From: F1-60-MAGs163 sp046091165
Lineage (GTDB): Bacteria; Actinomycetota; Thermoleophilia; Solirubrobacterales; Solirubrobacteraceae
Direction: 5' to 3'
Assembly: GCA_046091165.1 (NCBI GenBank)
Contig: JBJTBE010000100.1
Coordinates: forward strand, 1 to 21,858
Length of the DNA stretch: 21,858 nucleotides
The notes beneath the pieces were generated by a model. The model made no database searches, had not been told where the DNA came from, and was given only the letters and a program-made list of their open reading frames with translations. The translations under genes were made by a program, and so were the position numbers. Positions 14,840 through 21,858 of the stretch are shown here, piece by piece; position 1 is the first letter of the stretch; each line of letters opens with the position of its first letter.

Positions 14840-15903
14840 CGCCCCTGGCCGGCTCCGACCCTGAGCCCGCCGGGCCCGAGCGTCTCGTCGGGGCGGTCGG
14901 TGACCGTCCCGATCCTCGCCGTGCCCGGGTGCCGGGCCGAGAGGATCCCGATCGCCTCGTCGGCATCGGCCTCGGGGACCACCGCCACGAACCCGCAGCC
15001 CATGTTGAAGACCTCCCACATCTCCGCGGCCGGGACGCCGCCGAGCGAGGCGATCAGCCCGAAGACCGGGGGCGCCGGCAGCGGGGTCTCCACCTCGTAG
15101 CCCAGGCGGCCGGGTGTCAGCCGGGTCAGGTTGGTCAGCCCGCCGCCGGTGATGTGGGCCAGGCCGCGGACGTCCACCGGGGAGCCGATCAGCTCCATGA
15201 CCGCCCGCACGTAGATCACCGTCGGCTCGAGCAGGGCGTCGGCGATCGTGCCGCCTCCGAGCTCCCCCGGCGCGGCCTCCAGGCCCGGCCCATCGTCGAC
15301 CAGCACCCGGCGCGCGAGCGTGTAGCCGTTGGAGTGGACGCCGCTGGAGGGCATCCCGATCAGCGCGTCGCCGGGCTCGATCCGGTCACCGAGGATCAGG
15401 TCGTCGATCCGCACCGGGCCGAAGGCCGCCCCGCAGAGGTCGAAGCCGTGGGGTGAGGGGTGGCCCCGGATCAGCTCGGGAAGCACCGCCAGCTCGCCAC
15501 CGGGGATCTCGATGCCCGCGTCGGTCGCGCCGGCGCGCAGCCCTTCGGCGATCCGGGCCAGCGCCACCGGGTCGGCCTGCTCGACGGCCAGGTAGTCGAG
15601 CATCGCGATCGGCTCGGCGCCGACGCAGACCACGTCGTTGACGTTCATGGCGATGCAGTCGATCCCGACGGTCTCCAGCCGGTCGGCCTGCTCGGCGAGC
15701 ACGAGCTTCGAGCCGACCCCGTCGGTCGAGCAGGCCAGGGCCAGCTCGTCGGTCAGCCGCAGGACGCTGGCGTAGTGGCCCGAGCGGACTATCGACCGCG
15801 ACGGCGAGCCGGTCTCGATCCCGGCCAGCACGCCGACCAGCGAGGCGACGGCGCGGTCGGCCTGGTCGGTGTCCACCCCGGCGGCGGCGTAGGCGTCGCT
15901 CAT
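14836..15903 (-). CDS. purM: phosphoribosylformylglycinamidine cyclo-ligase (AIR synthase)
   Basis: This 355-residue cytoplasmic enzyme closes the imidazole ring of FGAM using ATP to give AIR in purine synthesis. The family landmarks are clear: YAAAGVDTDQADRAV at the start, STDGVGSKLVLA, GIDCIAMNVNDVVCVGAEP, SSGVHSNGYTLARRVL, AHITGGGLTNLTR and FNMGCGFVAVVP. The length is typical. It starts at the ATG at 15903, which overlaps the uppP stop as ATGA, and its own TGA overlaps the kinase GTG as GTGA. A purine gene placed between a lipid-carrier phosphatase and a receptor kinase is functionally odd. No other pur gene is visible in the window. Confidence 0.96.
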   Translation of the reverse strand: MSDAYAAAGVDTDQADRAVASLVGVLAGIETGSPSRSIVRSGHYASVLRLTDELALACSTDGVGSKLVLAEQADRLETVGIDCIAMNVNDVVCVGAEPIAMLDYLAVEQADPVALARIAEGLRAGATDAGIEIPGGELAVLPELIRGHPSPHGFDLCGAAFGPVRIDDLILGDRIEPGDALIGMPSSGVHSNGYTLARRVLVDDGPGLEAAPGELGGGTIADALLEPTVIYVRAVMELIGSPVDVRGLAHITGGGLTNLTRLTPGRLGYEVETPLPAPPVFGLIASLGGVPAAEMWEVFNMGCGFVAVVPEADADEAIGILSARHPGTARIGTVTDRPDETLGPGGLRVGAGQGR

Positions 15904-16724
15904 TGCCCCGATCCTCCCAAACGCCGCAGAGCGATCGCGCCCAGGGCCGAGCGGTAGGCCGCGTAGGGGAGCAGCGAGCCGACCCTCTCGACCGGCACCA
16001 GCCTCGCCGCGAGCACCGTCGAGGCGGCCGAGGCGACCGCGCCGATCACCAGCGGCCGCGCGCTGCCGGGGGGAAGGCCCCGCTGGGCCAGCCGCACACC
16101 CTTGAGCACCGCGGCGCCGGCGATCACCGGCAGCGCCACGTGGCGGGAAAGGGCGCTGGCCGCCGGGCGCTTGAAGCCGCGGGCCCGCATCGCGGCCAGC
16201 GTCATGCCGCCGCGGGAGGTGCCGGGAACGAGGGCCGCCGCCTGGGCCAGGCCGAGCAGCAGCCCGTCGAGCGGGCCGGCCTCCTCGCGCTCGCGGACCT
16301 GGGGGCCAGCGATGTCGGCGACGGCCATCGCCACCGAGCCGGCGATCAGGCCGAGGGCGATCGTCGTCGGCGTGCCCAGGTGCCTCTCGATCGGTCCCTC
16401 GAGCGTGTAGCCGACGATCGCCGGAGGCAGGAACGAGCCGGCGATCAGCGCCAGCCGCCGACCGTCGAGGCCGCGGGAGGCCTCGCCGACCTCGCGGCGC
16501 AGCGCCCAGAGCAGCCCCGCGGCGGTGCCGGCGTGCAGGGCGATCTCGAAGCTCTTGCGCAGCGCCGGGTCGTGCTGGGGGTATGAGGAGCCCAGCAGCC
16601 AGGGAACGAGCGTCGTGTGGCCCGAGGAGGAGACCGGCAGCAGCTCGGTCGGTCCGTGGAGCAGGCCCAGGGCCACCGCCTGCGCGCTGGAGATCACCTC
16701 CTGCCGCTCAGGCGGCGGTGGCAT
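15900..16724 (-). CDS. uppP: undecaprenyl-diphosphate phosphatase (UppP/BacA family), variant active site
   Basis: This polytopic membrane enzyme, 274 residues from the ATG at 16724, should remove a phosphate from undecaprenyl pyrophosphate to regenerate the lipid carrier for peptidoglycan. The signature GPTELLPVSSSGH (24-36) retains Glu27 and His36, and PGTSRGGMT (167-175) retains Arg171. Two deviations are visible. The first Glu/Gln of the usual (E/Q)xxxE motif is His23, and the usual PGxSRSxxT reads SRG. The start is uncertain. The ATG lies 17 bases inside dedA without a ribosome-binding site. A GTG at 16697 gives a more family-like 265-residue protein, but it overlaps the strong Shine-Dalgarno itself. 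The gene overlaps purM as ATGA. Regeneration of C55-P fits the neighbouring DedA protein. Confidence 0.9.
   Translation of the reverse strand: MPPPPERQEVISSAQAVALGLLHGPTELLPVSSSGHTTLVPWLLGSSYPQHDPALRKSFEIALHAGTAAGLLWALRREVGEASRGLDGRRLALIAGSFLPPAIVGYTLEGPIERHLGTPTTIALGLIAGSVAMAVADIAGPQVREREEAGPLDGLLLGLAQAAALVPGTSRGGMTLAAMRARGFKRPAASALSRHVALPVIAGAAVLKGVRLAQRGLPPGSARPLVIGAVASAASTVLAARLVPVERVGSLLPYAAYRSALGAIALRRLGGSGQ
16692..16702 (-). promoter_or_regulatory. perfect anti-16S complement at the uppP start
   Basis: On the minus strand the sequence AGGAGGTGATC is an exact complement of the canonical 16S rRNA 3' tail (GATCACCTCCT). It begins six bases after the dedA stop. The in-frame GTG inside it is the candidate uppP start, but no ATG, GTG or TTG lies 5-10 bases downstream of AGGAGG, which is unusual. 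Confidence 0.5.
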
Positions 16725-17367
16725 CGGCCGGGTTGCCGCGGTTGCGCCGCCAGCGCACGAAGAGCCAGGCGGCGCCGATAACGATCGCGGCGAGGACCAC
16801 GTAGTCCAGGTAGTGGAGCTTGTCCTTCCACTTCTCCCAGTTCTCGCCCACCTGCAGGCCGATGAAGGTGAGCCCGGCCATCCAGGGAATGCAGCCCAGG
16901 ACGGTGTAGAGGGTGAACTGCCCGAAGGGCATCTTCGCCACGCCGGCCGGGAGCGAGATGAAGGTCCGCACGATCGGCAGCATCCGCGAGAAGAACACCG
17001 CCCAGCCCCCGTACTTCTCGAACCAGCGGTCGGCCTGGGCCAGGCGCTCGGGGGTGATGTGGAGCCACTTGCCGTGCTCGTGCACCAGCTCGTAGCGGCC
17101 GAAGCGTCCCACCGCGTAGGCGATCCACGAGCCGACCACGTTGGCCGCCACCGCGACCGAGACGACGGCCAGGAAGGAGTAGGTGCCCTTGTCCACGTTA
17201 AAACCGGCGAACAGCATCGTCGGCTCGGAGGGGACAGGGATGCAGGCGCTCTCCAGCGTCATCAGGACGAAGATTCCCGGGAGGCCCAGGTCGCCGACAA
17301 CGGTGGTGGCCCAGTCGGCCAGCTTGTCGGTGACTGCGGCCGTGACTAGGAGCGAGGCGATCGGCAC
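16708..17367 (-). CDS. dedA: DedA family membrane protein (possible undecaprenyl-phosphate transporter)
   Basis: This 219-residue integral membrane protein of the DedA/SNARE-associated (VTT) family has about five spans or re-entrant helices. Conserved signatures are LESACIPVPSEP (Glu39, Pro44, Pro46, Glu48) and FFSRMLPIVRTFISLPAG (Arg128, Pro131, Arg134, Thr135, Pro140). Some DedA proteins (UptA of Bacillus) flip undecaprenyl phosphate back to the inner leaflet. The adjacent uppP, which makes that substrate on the outer face, supports the same role here, by inference. The start is GTG at 17367 with no clear ribosome-binding site. It is first in a four-gene minus-strand operon and only 27 bases from the divergent aminotransferase start. 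The basic C-terminal RWRRNRG tail is probably cytoplasmic. Confidence 0.92.
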   Translation of the reverse strand: MPIASLLVTAAVTDKLADWATTVVGDLGLPGIFVLMTLESACIPVPSEPTMLFAGFNVDKGTYSFLAVVSVAVAANVVGSWIAYAVGRFGRYELVHEHGKWLHITPERLAQADRWFEKYGGWAVFFSRMLPIVRTFISLPAGVAKMPFGQFTLYTVLGCIPWMAGLTFIGLQVGENWEKWKDKLHYLDYVVLAAIVIGAAWLFVRWRRNRGNPADATAA

Positions 17368-17394
17368 CGGACGGGAGGGTACCGTTGCCCCTTG
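17368..17394. promoter_or_regulatory. 27-base divergent gap between dedA and degT-like gene
   Basis: The two outward-facing genes are separated by only 27 bases, so at least part of each promoter must lie inside the other gene, or the transcripts must be leaderless. GGGAGGG at 17373-17379 is a plus-strand ribosome-binding candidate, with a longish 12-15 base spacing to TTG 17392 or ATG 17395. No -10 or -35 box is convincing. Confidence 0.4.
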
Positions 17395-18480
17395 ATGGGG
17401 ATCTCACTGTTCGACTCAGCCGCGGCGCTGGAGCCGCTGCGGCCGCGTATCGACGAGGCGATCGGCGGGGTCGTCGACAGCGGGGCGTTCATCCTCGGCC
17501 CCAACGTCGAAGCCTTCGAGGCGGAGTTCGCCGCGGCGGTCGGCTCGCCGCATGCCATCGGCGTGGCCAACGGAACCGAGGCGATCACCATCGCCCTGCG
17601 CGCCCTCGGCGTCGGCGCGGGCGACGAGGTCGTAGTTCCCTCCTTCACCTACTTCGCCAGCGCCGAGGCGATCCCGGCGCTCGGCGCGGTGCCGGTCTTC
17701 TGTGACGTCGACCCCGAGACCTTCGTCTCCACCGCCGGGCACGTGCGCGCGGCCATGACCCCGAAGACGAAAGCGGTGGTGGCCGTGCACCTGTTCGGCA
17801 ACGTGGCGCCGGTGGGCGAGATCGAGGCGCTCGGCGTGCCGGTGGTCGAGGACACCGCCCAGGCCGCCGGCTCGACCGGCCCCGACGGCCGGCCCGGGGC
17901 GCTCGGGACGATCGCCACCCACTCCTTCTACCCCTCCAAGAACCTCGGCGCCTTCGGCGACGGCGGGGCGATCACCACCGGCGACTCCGACCTCGCCGAG
18001 CGCGTGCGGATGCTCCGCTTTCACGGCTCGCGCGACAAGGTGGTCTACGAGGAGGCGGCCTACAACTCGCGCCTCGACGAGATCCAGGCCGCGGTCCTGC
18101 GCGTGCTGCTCCCCGAGCTCGAGGGCTGGGCCGCCGGCCGCCGCGCCGCCGGCGAGCGCTACGCCGCCGAGCTCGAGGGCGTCGTCGGGCTTCCCCGGGC
18201 CACGGCGGGTGCCTCCCCGGCGTGGCACCTGTTCGTCGTCCGTACCGCGGAGCCCGACGCGCTCGCCGGGGGGCTCGCCGGCCGGGGAATAGAGGCCCGC
18301 GGCTACTACCGCACGCCGGTCCACCTGCAGCCGGCGATGGCCTGCTGGAACGGCGCCGACGCCGAGCTGCCGGGAACCGCCGAGGCGGCGCGCACCCACC
18401 TTGCGGTGCCCATCAGCGCGACGATCACCGACGGCCAGGTCGAGGAGGTCGCCGGGGCGGTGAGAGAGCTGCTGGGCTGA
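17395..18480 (+). CDS. DegT/DnrJ/EryC1/StrS-family sugar aminotransferase
   Basis: This 361-residue PLP-dependent enzyme starts from the ATG at 17395 (an in-frame TTG lies just before). The family transfers an amino group from glutamate to a keto-sugar nucleotide. Signatures are FILGPNVEAFEAEFAAAVGS, ANGTEAITIAL, the VVPSFTYFASAEAIPALGAVPVF segment, VEDTAQAAGS and the PLP lysine in FYPSKNLGAFGDGG (Lys182). The C-terminal YYRTPVHLQPA is typical of the family. Together with the 4,6-dehydratase two genes downstream it would form a two-step route to a 4-amino-6-deoxy sugar nucleotide for a surface glycan. The exact sugar and position (C3 or C4) cannot be read from the sequence. Its TGA shares a base with the next gene's ATG. 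Confidence 0.94.
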   Translation: MGISLFDSAAALEPLRPRIDEAIGGVVDSGAFILGPNVEAFEAEFAAAVGSPHAIGVANGTEAITIALRALGVGAGDEVVVPSFTYFASAEAIPALGAVPVFCDVDPETFVSTAGHVRAAMTPKTKAVVAVHLFGNVAPVGEIEALGVPVVEDTAQAAGSTGPDGRPGALGTIATHSFYPSKNLGAFGDGGAITTGDSDLAERVRMLRFHGSRDKVVYEEAAYNSRLDEIQAAVLRVLLPELEGWAAGRRAAGERYAAELEGVVGLPRATAGASPAWHLFVVRTAEPDALAGGLAGRGIEARGYYRTPVHLQPAMACWNGADAELPGTAEAARTHLAVPISATITDGQVEEVAGAVRELLG

Positions 18481-19526
18481 TGCGGGCCTGGGTCGACCTG
18501 ACCAACTCTCCGCACGTCCTCGTCCTCGAGCCGGTCATCGACCGGCTCCGCGCCCAGGGCTTCGAGGTCGAGGTCACCGCCCGGGACTTCGCCCAGACCG
18601 TCGCCCTCTGCGAGCTGCACGGGATCGACACCGAGGTGATCGGCCGCCACGGCGGCAGCTCCCTGGGCGGCAAGGCGCGGGGCCTCGTCGACCGCTCCCG
18701 CGACCTGCGCCGCTGGGCGCGCGGACGGCGCTTCGACGTGGCGATCGCCCACGGCTCGAACGACCTCACGGTCGCCGCCCGGACGCTCGGGATACCGAGC
18801 GCGACGATGTTCGACTACGAGTGGGCGACGGTCCAGCACAACGTCAACTGCCGGCTGGCCGCGGCGGTGGTGGTGCCGGAGCTGATCCCGCCCGGGCGCC
18901 TGGACCGCTACGGCGCGCGCGGCAAGCTGCGCCGCTACCCGGGGCTCAAGGAGGAGTACTACCTCAGCGACTTCGAGCCCGACCCGGGGGTCCTCGACGC
19001 TCTCGGCGTAGACCGCTCGCTGCCGCTGGCCGTCGTCCGCCCCGCCCCCGAGGTGGCGCTCTACCACCGCTTCGAGAACCGCTCCTACGGCGAGGTCCTG
19101 GCGAGCCTGCGCGAGCAGGGGCAGGTCGTGGTCCTGCCCCGCTACCCGGAGCAGCGCGAGGAGATCGAGCGGCTGGGCGGCTTCATCGTGCCCGACGGCG
19201 CGATCGACGCTCCGTCGCTGGTGGCCTTCGCCGACCTCGTGGTCAGCGGCGGCGGCACCATGAACCGCGAGGCGGTGGCGCTCGGCACGCCGGTCATCAC
19301 CACCTTCGAGGGCCGTATGGGCGGGGTCGACGAGGCGCTGCTGGCCGACGGCCGGCTCAAGCGCCTGGGCGACGTCGGGGAGATCGTGCTCGAGCGCCGC
19401 GAGGGCGGCGCCGGGGGCGCCCGCGTGCGCCGCGACCCGCAGTTCCTGGTGGACCTGCTCCTCACCGCGCTGGGGCCGCCTGCCAGCGCCCTTGCCGTCC
19501 CTGAAGGGGCCGGCGTCGCGGAGTAG
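18480..19526 (+). CDS. DUF354 family protein, putative glycosyltransferase-like
   Basis: I start this at the ATG in the TGATG overlap with the aminotransferase, giving 348 residues. The open frame continues upstream only as a shadow of that gene. It begins MRAWVDLTNSPHVLVLEPVI, typical of DUF354 (COG1817). Internal HGSNDLTVAARTLGIPS, FDYEWATVQHN and VVSGGGTMNREAVALGTPVI suggest a two-Rossmann GT-B-like fold. The SGGGTM..EA..LGTP segment resembles the nucleotide-sugar-binding half of MurG-like enzymes. The family is common in archaeal and actinobacterial polysaccharide loci, but its activity is not established. Its setting between an aminotransferase and a sugar-nucleotide dehydratase supports a glycan role. 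No membrane span is seen. Confidence 0.85.
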   Translation: MRAWVDLTNSPHVLVLEPVIDRLRAQGFEVEVTARDFAQTVALCELHGIDTEVIGRHGGSSLGGKARGLVDRSRDLRRWARGRRFDVAIAHGSNDLTVAARTLGIPSATMFDYEWATVQHNVNCRLAAAVVVPELIPPGRLDRYGARGKLRRYPGLKEEYYLSDFEPDPGVLDALGVDRSLPLAVVRPAPEVALYHRFENRSYGEVLASLREQGQVVVLPRYPEQREEIERLGGFIVPDGAIDAPSLVAFADLVVSGGGTMNREAVALGTPVITTFEGRMGGVDEALLADGRLKRLGDVGEIVLERREGGAGGARVRRDPQFLVDLLLTALGPPASALAVPEGAGVAE

Positions 19527-19538
19527 AATCCGCAGGAG

Positions 19539-21497
19539 ATGCGACGGCGTCTTCGCACGGCCATGCCGCCGCTTCACCGTCACTCGCTGATCCAGCTGGC
19601 GGTGGACGGCGCCCTGGCCGCCCTGGCGTACTTCCTCGCCTACCGCCTGCGGTTCGACCAGGGCGTGGTCGTGCCCGAGCGCTACCAGCGGCTGCTCGAC
19701 GCCACGATCATCTGGGTCTTCGTCGCGGCGGTGGTGATCTTCGCGCTGCTGCGGGTCGAGCAGAAGCAGTGGCGCTTCCTCACCCAGCGCGACTTCTTCG
19801 GCGTCCTGCAGGCCGTCGTCGTGCTCACGGTCACCGTCGCCGGGCTGGTCGCCCTGATCCACCCGGTAACGGTCAACTCGCCCGACGGCCTGGTCAACCT
19901 GACCATCCCGACCGGGGTGCTGGCCCTCTTCTTCCTGCTCACCCTCCTCTTCACCGGCGGAGTGCGGTTCCTGGCCCGGGCGATAAACGAGCGCCCGATC
20001 CGCGGCTTCCGCGCCAGCCGTGACGCGCGGCGCGTGGTCATCGTCGGCGCCGGCGACGGCGGCCGGCTGACCCTGCGGGAGATCGTCCGCAACCCGGAGC
20101 TCAACCTCAACCCGGTCGGTTTCGTCGACGACGACCCGCTCAAGCTCGGCCTGCGCTTCGACGGGGTCAAGGTGCTCGGCGGGACCGGCCAGCTCGGCCG
20201 CATCCTCGACGAGTCCGAGCCCGACGAGATCATGATCGCCATCCCGTCGGCTCCCGGCACCGTCCGGGCCAAGGTCGTACAGGCCGGCCGCGACCGCGGC
20301 AGTCCTGTGCGCACCCTGCCGACCGTCTTCGAGCTCCTGCAGGCCGGCTCCGGCCTGGTGGTCCGGCAGGTCCGTGACGTGCAGGTGGAGGACGTCCTCG
20401 GGCGCGAGCCGGTCCGGATGGACATCGACCGCGTCGGTTCCTACCTCAGCGGCGAGGTCGTGATGGTCACCGGCGCCGGCGGCTCGATCGGCGCCGAGCT
20501 CTGTCGCCAGATCGCCCGCGTCGCCCCCCGGATGCTCGTGCTGGTCGACCACGCCGAGGACAACCTTTTCGAGATCCAGCGCGAGCTCGAGGAGGACCGC
20601 CACGTCCACCCGTCGTCGGTTTCGGCGGTGCTGGCCGACTGCAAGGAGCGCGAGCGGATGGCCGAGGTCTTCCGGCGCCACCGCCCGACCCACGTCTTCC
20701 ACGCCGCCGCCTACAAGCACGTGGGCCTGATGGAGGGCAACCCCGTGGAGGCCGTGCGCAACAACTCGATCGCCACCCGGCTGATGGCGCGCCTGGCCGG
20801 CGAGACGGGAGTGCGCTCCTTCGTCCTGGTCTCCACCGACAAGGCGGTCTCGCCCGCGACGGTGATGGGTGCCTCCAAGGCGCTGGCCGAGTACGCCGTC
20901 GAGGAGATGAGCGCCCGCTACCCGCAGACCAGCTACTCGAGCGTGCGCTTCGGCAACGTGCTCGGCTCCTCCGGCTCGGTGGTACCGATCTTCCGGCGCC
21001 AGATCGCCCGCGGCGGCCCGGTGACGATCACCGACGAGCGGATGACCCGCTACTTCATGACCATCCCCGAGGCGGTGCAGCTGATCATCCGCACCGGCTC
21101 GCTGGGTGGCTCCGGCGAGATCTTCGTGCTCGAGATGGGTGAGCCGGTCTCGATCGTCCAGCTGGCCCGGGACATGATCGAGCTGTCGGGCCTGGAGCCC
21201 GAGAAGGAGATCGCCATCGAGGTCGTCGGCCGCCGGCCCGGGGAGAAGCTCCACGAGGAGCTCTTCAACCCCTACGAGCGCCCGCAGCCCACGCCGGCCG
21301 AGAAGATCCTCCACGCCTCGCGTGACGGGCGCGACCCGGTCGAGATCGCCGACTGGTTCGAGGAGATCGAACTGCTGGTGATGGAGGGCGACGCTGCCGG
21401 CCTGGCGGCGAAGGTTTCGGCCCTGGCCGGGGTCTCCGAGCCGGCCGAGGCGCCTGCCGCCGCCGGCCGGGACCGGTCCGGCGACACCAGCAATTAG
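19539..21497 (+). CDS. membrane-bound NDP-sugar 4,6-dehydratase (CapD/PglF/WbpM type)
   Basis: This 652-residue protein has four N-terminal membrane spans (about residues 15-150). A first Rossmann-like domain (about 165-290, VVIVGAGDGG and VGFVDDD) follows. The catalytic extended SDR domain (about 305-610) comes last. The NAD-binding loop is TGAGGSIG (311-318). STDKAV (432-437) and MGASK (443-447) supply the Ser-Met-Lys arrangement, with Met443 in place of the usual Tyr and Lys447, as in PglF and WbpM. RRPGEKLHEELF is the typical closing motif. It should form a UDP-4-keto-6-deoxy-N-acetylhexosamine for a surface glycan. The AGGAG ribosome-binding site touches the ATG at 19539 with zero spacing. 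The in-frame ATG at 19563 is an alternative start. Confidence 0.94.
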   Translation: MRRRLRTAMPPLHRHSLIQLAVDGALAALAYFLAYRLRFDQGVVVPERYQRLLDATIIWVFVAAVVIFALLRVEQKQWRFLTQRDFFGVLQAVVVLTVTVAGLVALIHPVTVNSPDGLVNLTIPTGVLALFFLLTLLFTGGVRFLARAINERPIRGFRASRDARRVVIVGAGDGGRLTLREIVRNPELNLNPVGFVDDDPLKLGLRFDGVKVLGGTGQLGRILDESEPDEIMIAIPSAPGTVRAKVVQAGRDRGSPVRTLPTVFELLQAGSGLVVRQVRDVQVEDVLGREPVRMDIDRVGSYLSGEVVMVTGAGGSIGAELCRQIARVAPRMLVLVDHAEDNLFEIQRELEEDRHVHPSSVSAVLADCKERERMAEVFRRHRPTHVFHAAAYKHVGLMEGNPVEAVRNNSIATRLMARLAGETGVRSFVLVSTDKAVSPATVMGASKALAEYAVEEMSARYPQTSYSSVRFGNVLGSSGSVVPIFRRQIARGGPVTITDERMTRYFMTIPEAVQLIIRTGSLGGSGEIFVLEMGEPVSIVQLARDMIELSGLEPEKEIAIEVVGRRPGEKLHEELFNPYERPQPTPAEKILHASRDGRDPVEIADWFEEIELLVMEGDAAGLAAKVSALAGVSEPAEAPAAAGRDRSGDTSN

Positions 21498-21509
21498 GAT
21501 CCGGGCCGC

Positions 21510-21858
21510 ATGCCCGTGCTTCCGCACGCCATCTCGCTTTCGAGCGTGCTCGACCAGGTCGGTACCTACGCCGGAATCGCCGCGATCGTCGGGGTCGGCG
21601 TCCTCGCCGCGCTCTACGCCGCCCAGGCCCGCGAGGTAAAGCGCCTGCGCGACTGGGCCGGCCGCTCGCCCGAGCGCGACGCCGAGGAGCAGGAGAGGGT
21701 CTCCAGCCAGGCCGCGGCCGCCACCGCCGCTCCGGCCACCGCGGCGACCCCCGCGGCCGCCCGGCCCCGCGCCGCCGTCCCGGGCCAGGCCGCGCCGGGG
21801 GCCCCGACTCCGCCCCCGCGCCCGCCGGTTCCCGCGGCCGGAGCCCGCCCCGGCGTAC
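21510..21858 (+). CDS. single-pass membrane protein, N-terminal part (runs off the window)
   Basis: A frame opens at the ATG at 21510, 12 bases after the dehydratase stop, and remains open to the edge, giving about 116 residues. It starts MPVLPHAISLSSVLDQVG. A membrane span follows at about residues 20-40 (YAGIAAIVGVGVLAALYAAQ). Next is a charged segment (REVKRLRDWAGRSPERDAEEQERV) and then a long Ala/Pro-rich low-complexity stretch. The layout resembles actinobacterial proteins whose distal part is a LytR C-terminal domain, but that region is outside the window and this is only recollection of the family. No ribosome-binding site is obvious. It may be co-transcribed with the dehydratase. Confidence 0.7.
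   Translation, partial: MPVLPHAISLSSVLDQVGTYAGIAAIVGVGVLAALYAAQAREVKRLRDWAGRSPERDAEEQERVSSQAAAATAAPATAATPAAARPRAAVPGQAAPGAPTPPPRPPVPAAGARPGV

Noticed and set aside
14840..15019. Upstream extension of the discoidin-like kinase frame.
   Set aside because: It lies inside purM and has Arg/Gly-rich shadow composition. The GTG at 14839 directly precedes a normal kinase N-terminus.
18306..21527. Very long open frame on the minus strand (over 1000 codons) opposite the sugar genes.
   Set aside because: It is a by-product of GC-rich third positions of the plus-strand genes. It has His/Asp/Arg-rich non-protein composition and no motifs, while the plus strand encodes clear families.
1..21858. Phage, transposon, CRISPR or toxin-antitoxin systems.
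   Set aside because: There are no transposases, integrases, terminal repeats, regularly spaced repeats or small toxin-like gene pairs, and composition is even throughout.

Overview
The window looks like a chromosomal segment of a high-GC actinobacterium. The evidence is very high GC at third codon positions, frequent GTG and TTG starts, near-continuous ATGA/GTGA/TGATG gene overlaps, and the actinobacterial gene order fhaA-fhaB-pstP-rodA-pbpA-pknB. A deep-branching group such as Thermoleophilia/Solirubrobacterales is my best guess, by inference only. I see no mobile elements, CRISPR arrays, tRNAs or rRNAs.

Layout. (1) 1-216 is non-coding apart from a possible 10-codon C-terminal remnant of an upstream gene. 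It holds weak hairpins. (2) 217-3376, minus strand: a membrane-anchored protein with a CARDB-like extracellular domain, then a DUF4446 membrane protein, prephenate dehydratase (pheA) and an HNH endonuclease. (3) 3514-5271, plus: a Ser/Thr kinase with a large polytopic membrane C-terminus, divergent from the CARDB-like gene. (4) 5378-13345, plus: a seven-gene overlapping operon of DUF3662-FHA protein (FhaA type), membrane FHA protein (FhaB type), PP2C phosphatase (PstP type), SEDS glycosyltransferase (RodA/FtsW), class B PBP, PASTA kinase (PknB type) and D-Ala-D-Ala ligase. (5) 13346-17367, minus: dedA, uppP, purM and a third Ser/Thr kinase whose extracellular part resembles the C-terminal domain of mycobacterial MviN. 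(6) 17395 to the end, plus: DegT aminotransferase, DUF354 protein, a PglF/WbpM-type NDP-sugar 4,6-dehydratase and a truncated single-pass membrane protein.

How the genes fit together. Most of the window serves cell envelope growth and its phospho-control. Ddl makes the D-Ala-D-Ala stem terminus. The SEDS protein and PBP polymerise and cross-link peptidoglycan. UppP, and possibly the DedA protein, recycle the undecaprenyl carrier. The dehydratase and DegT protein can make an amino-deoxy sugar nucleotide for a surface glycan. Three kinases, one phosphatase and two phospho-Thr-reading FHA proteins lie among them. The most notable features are the three-kinase cluster, the catalytically intact kinase with MviN-like architecture, the ddl gene fused to the pknB operon, and the dedA-uppP pair.
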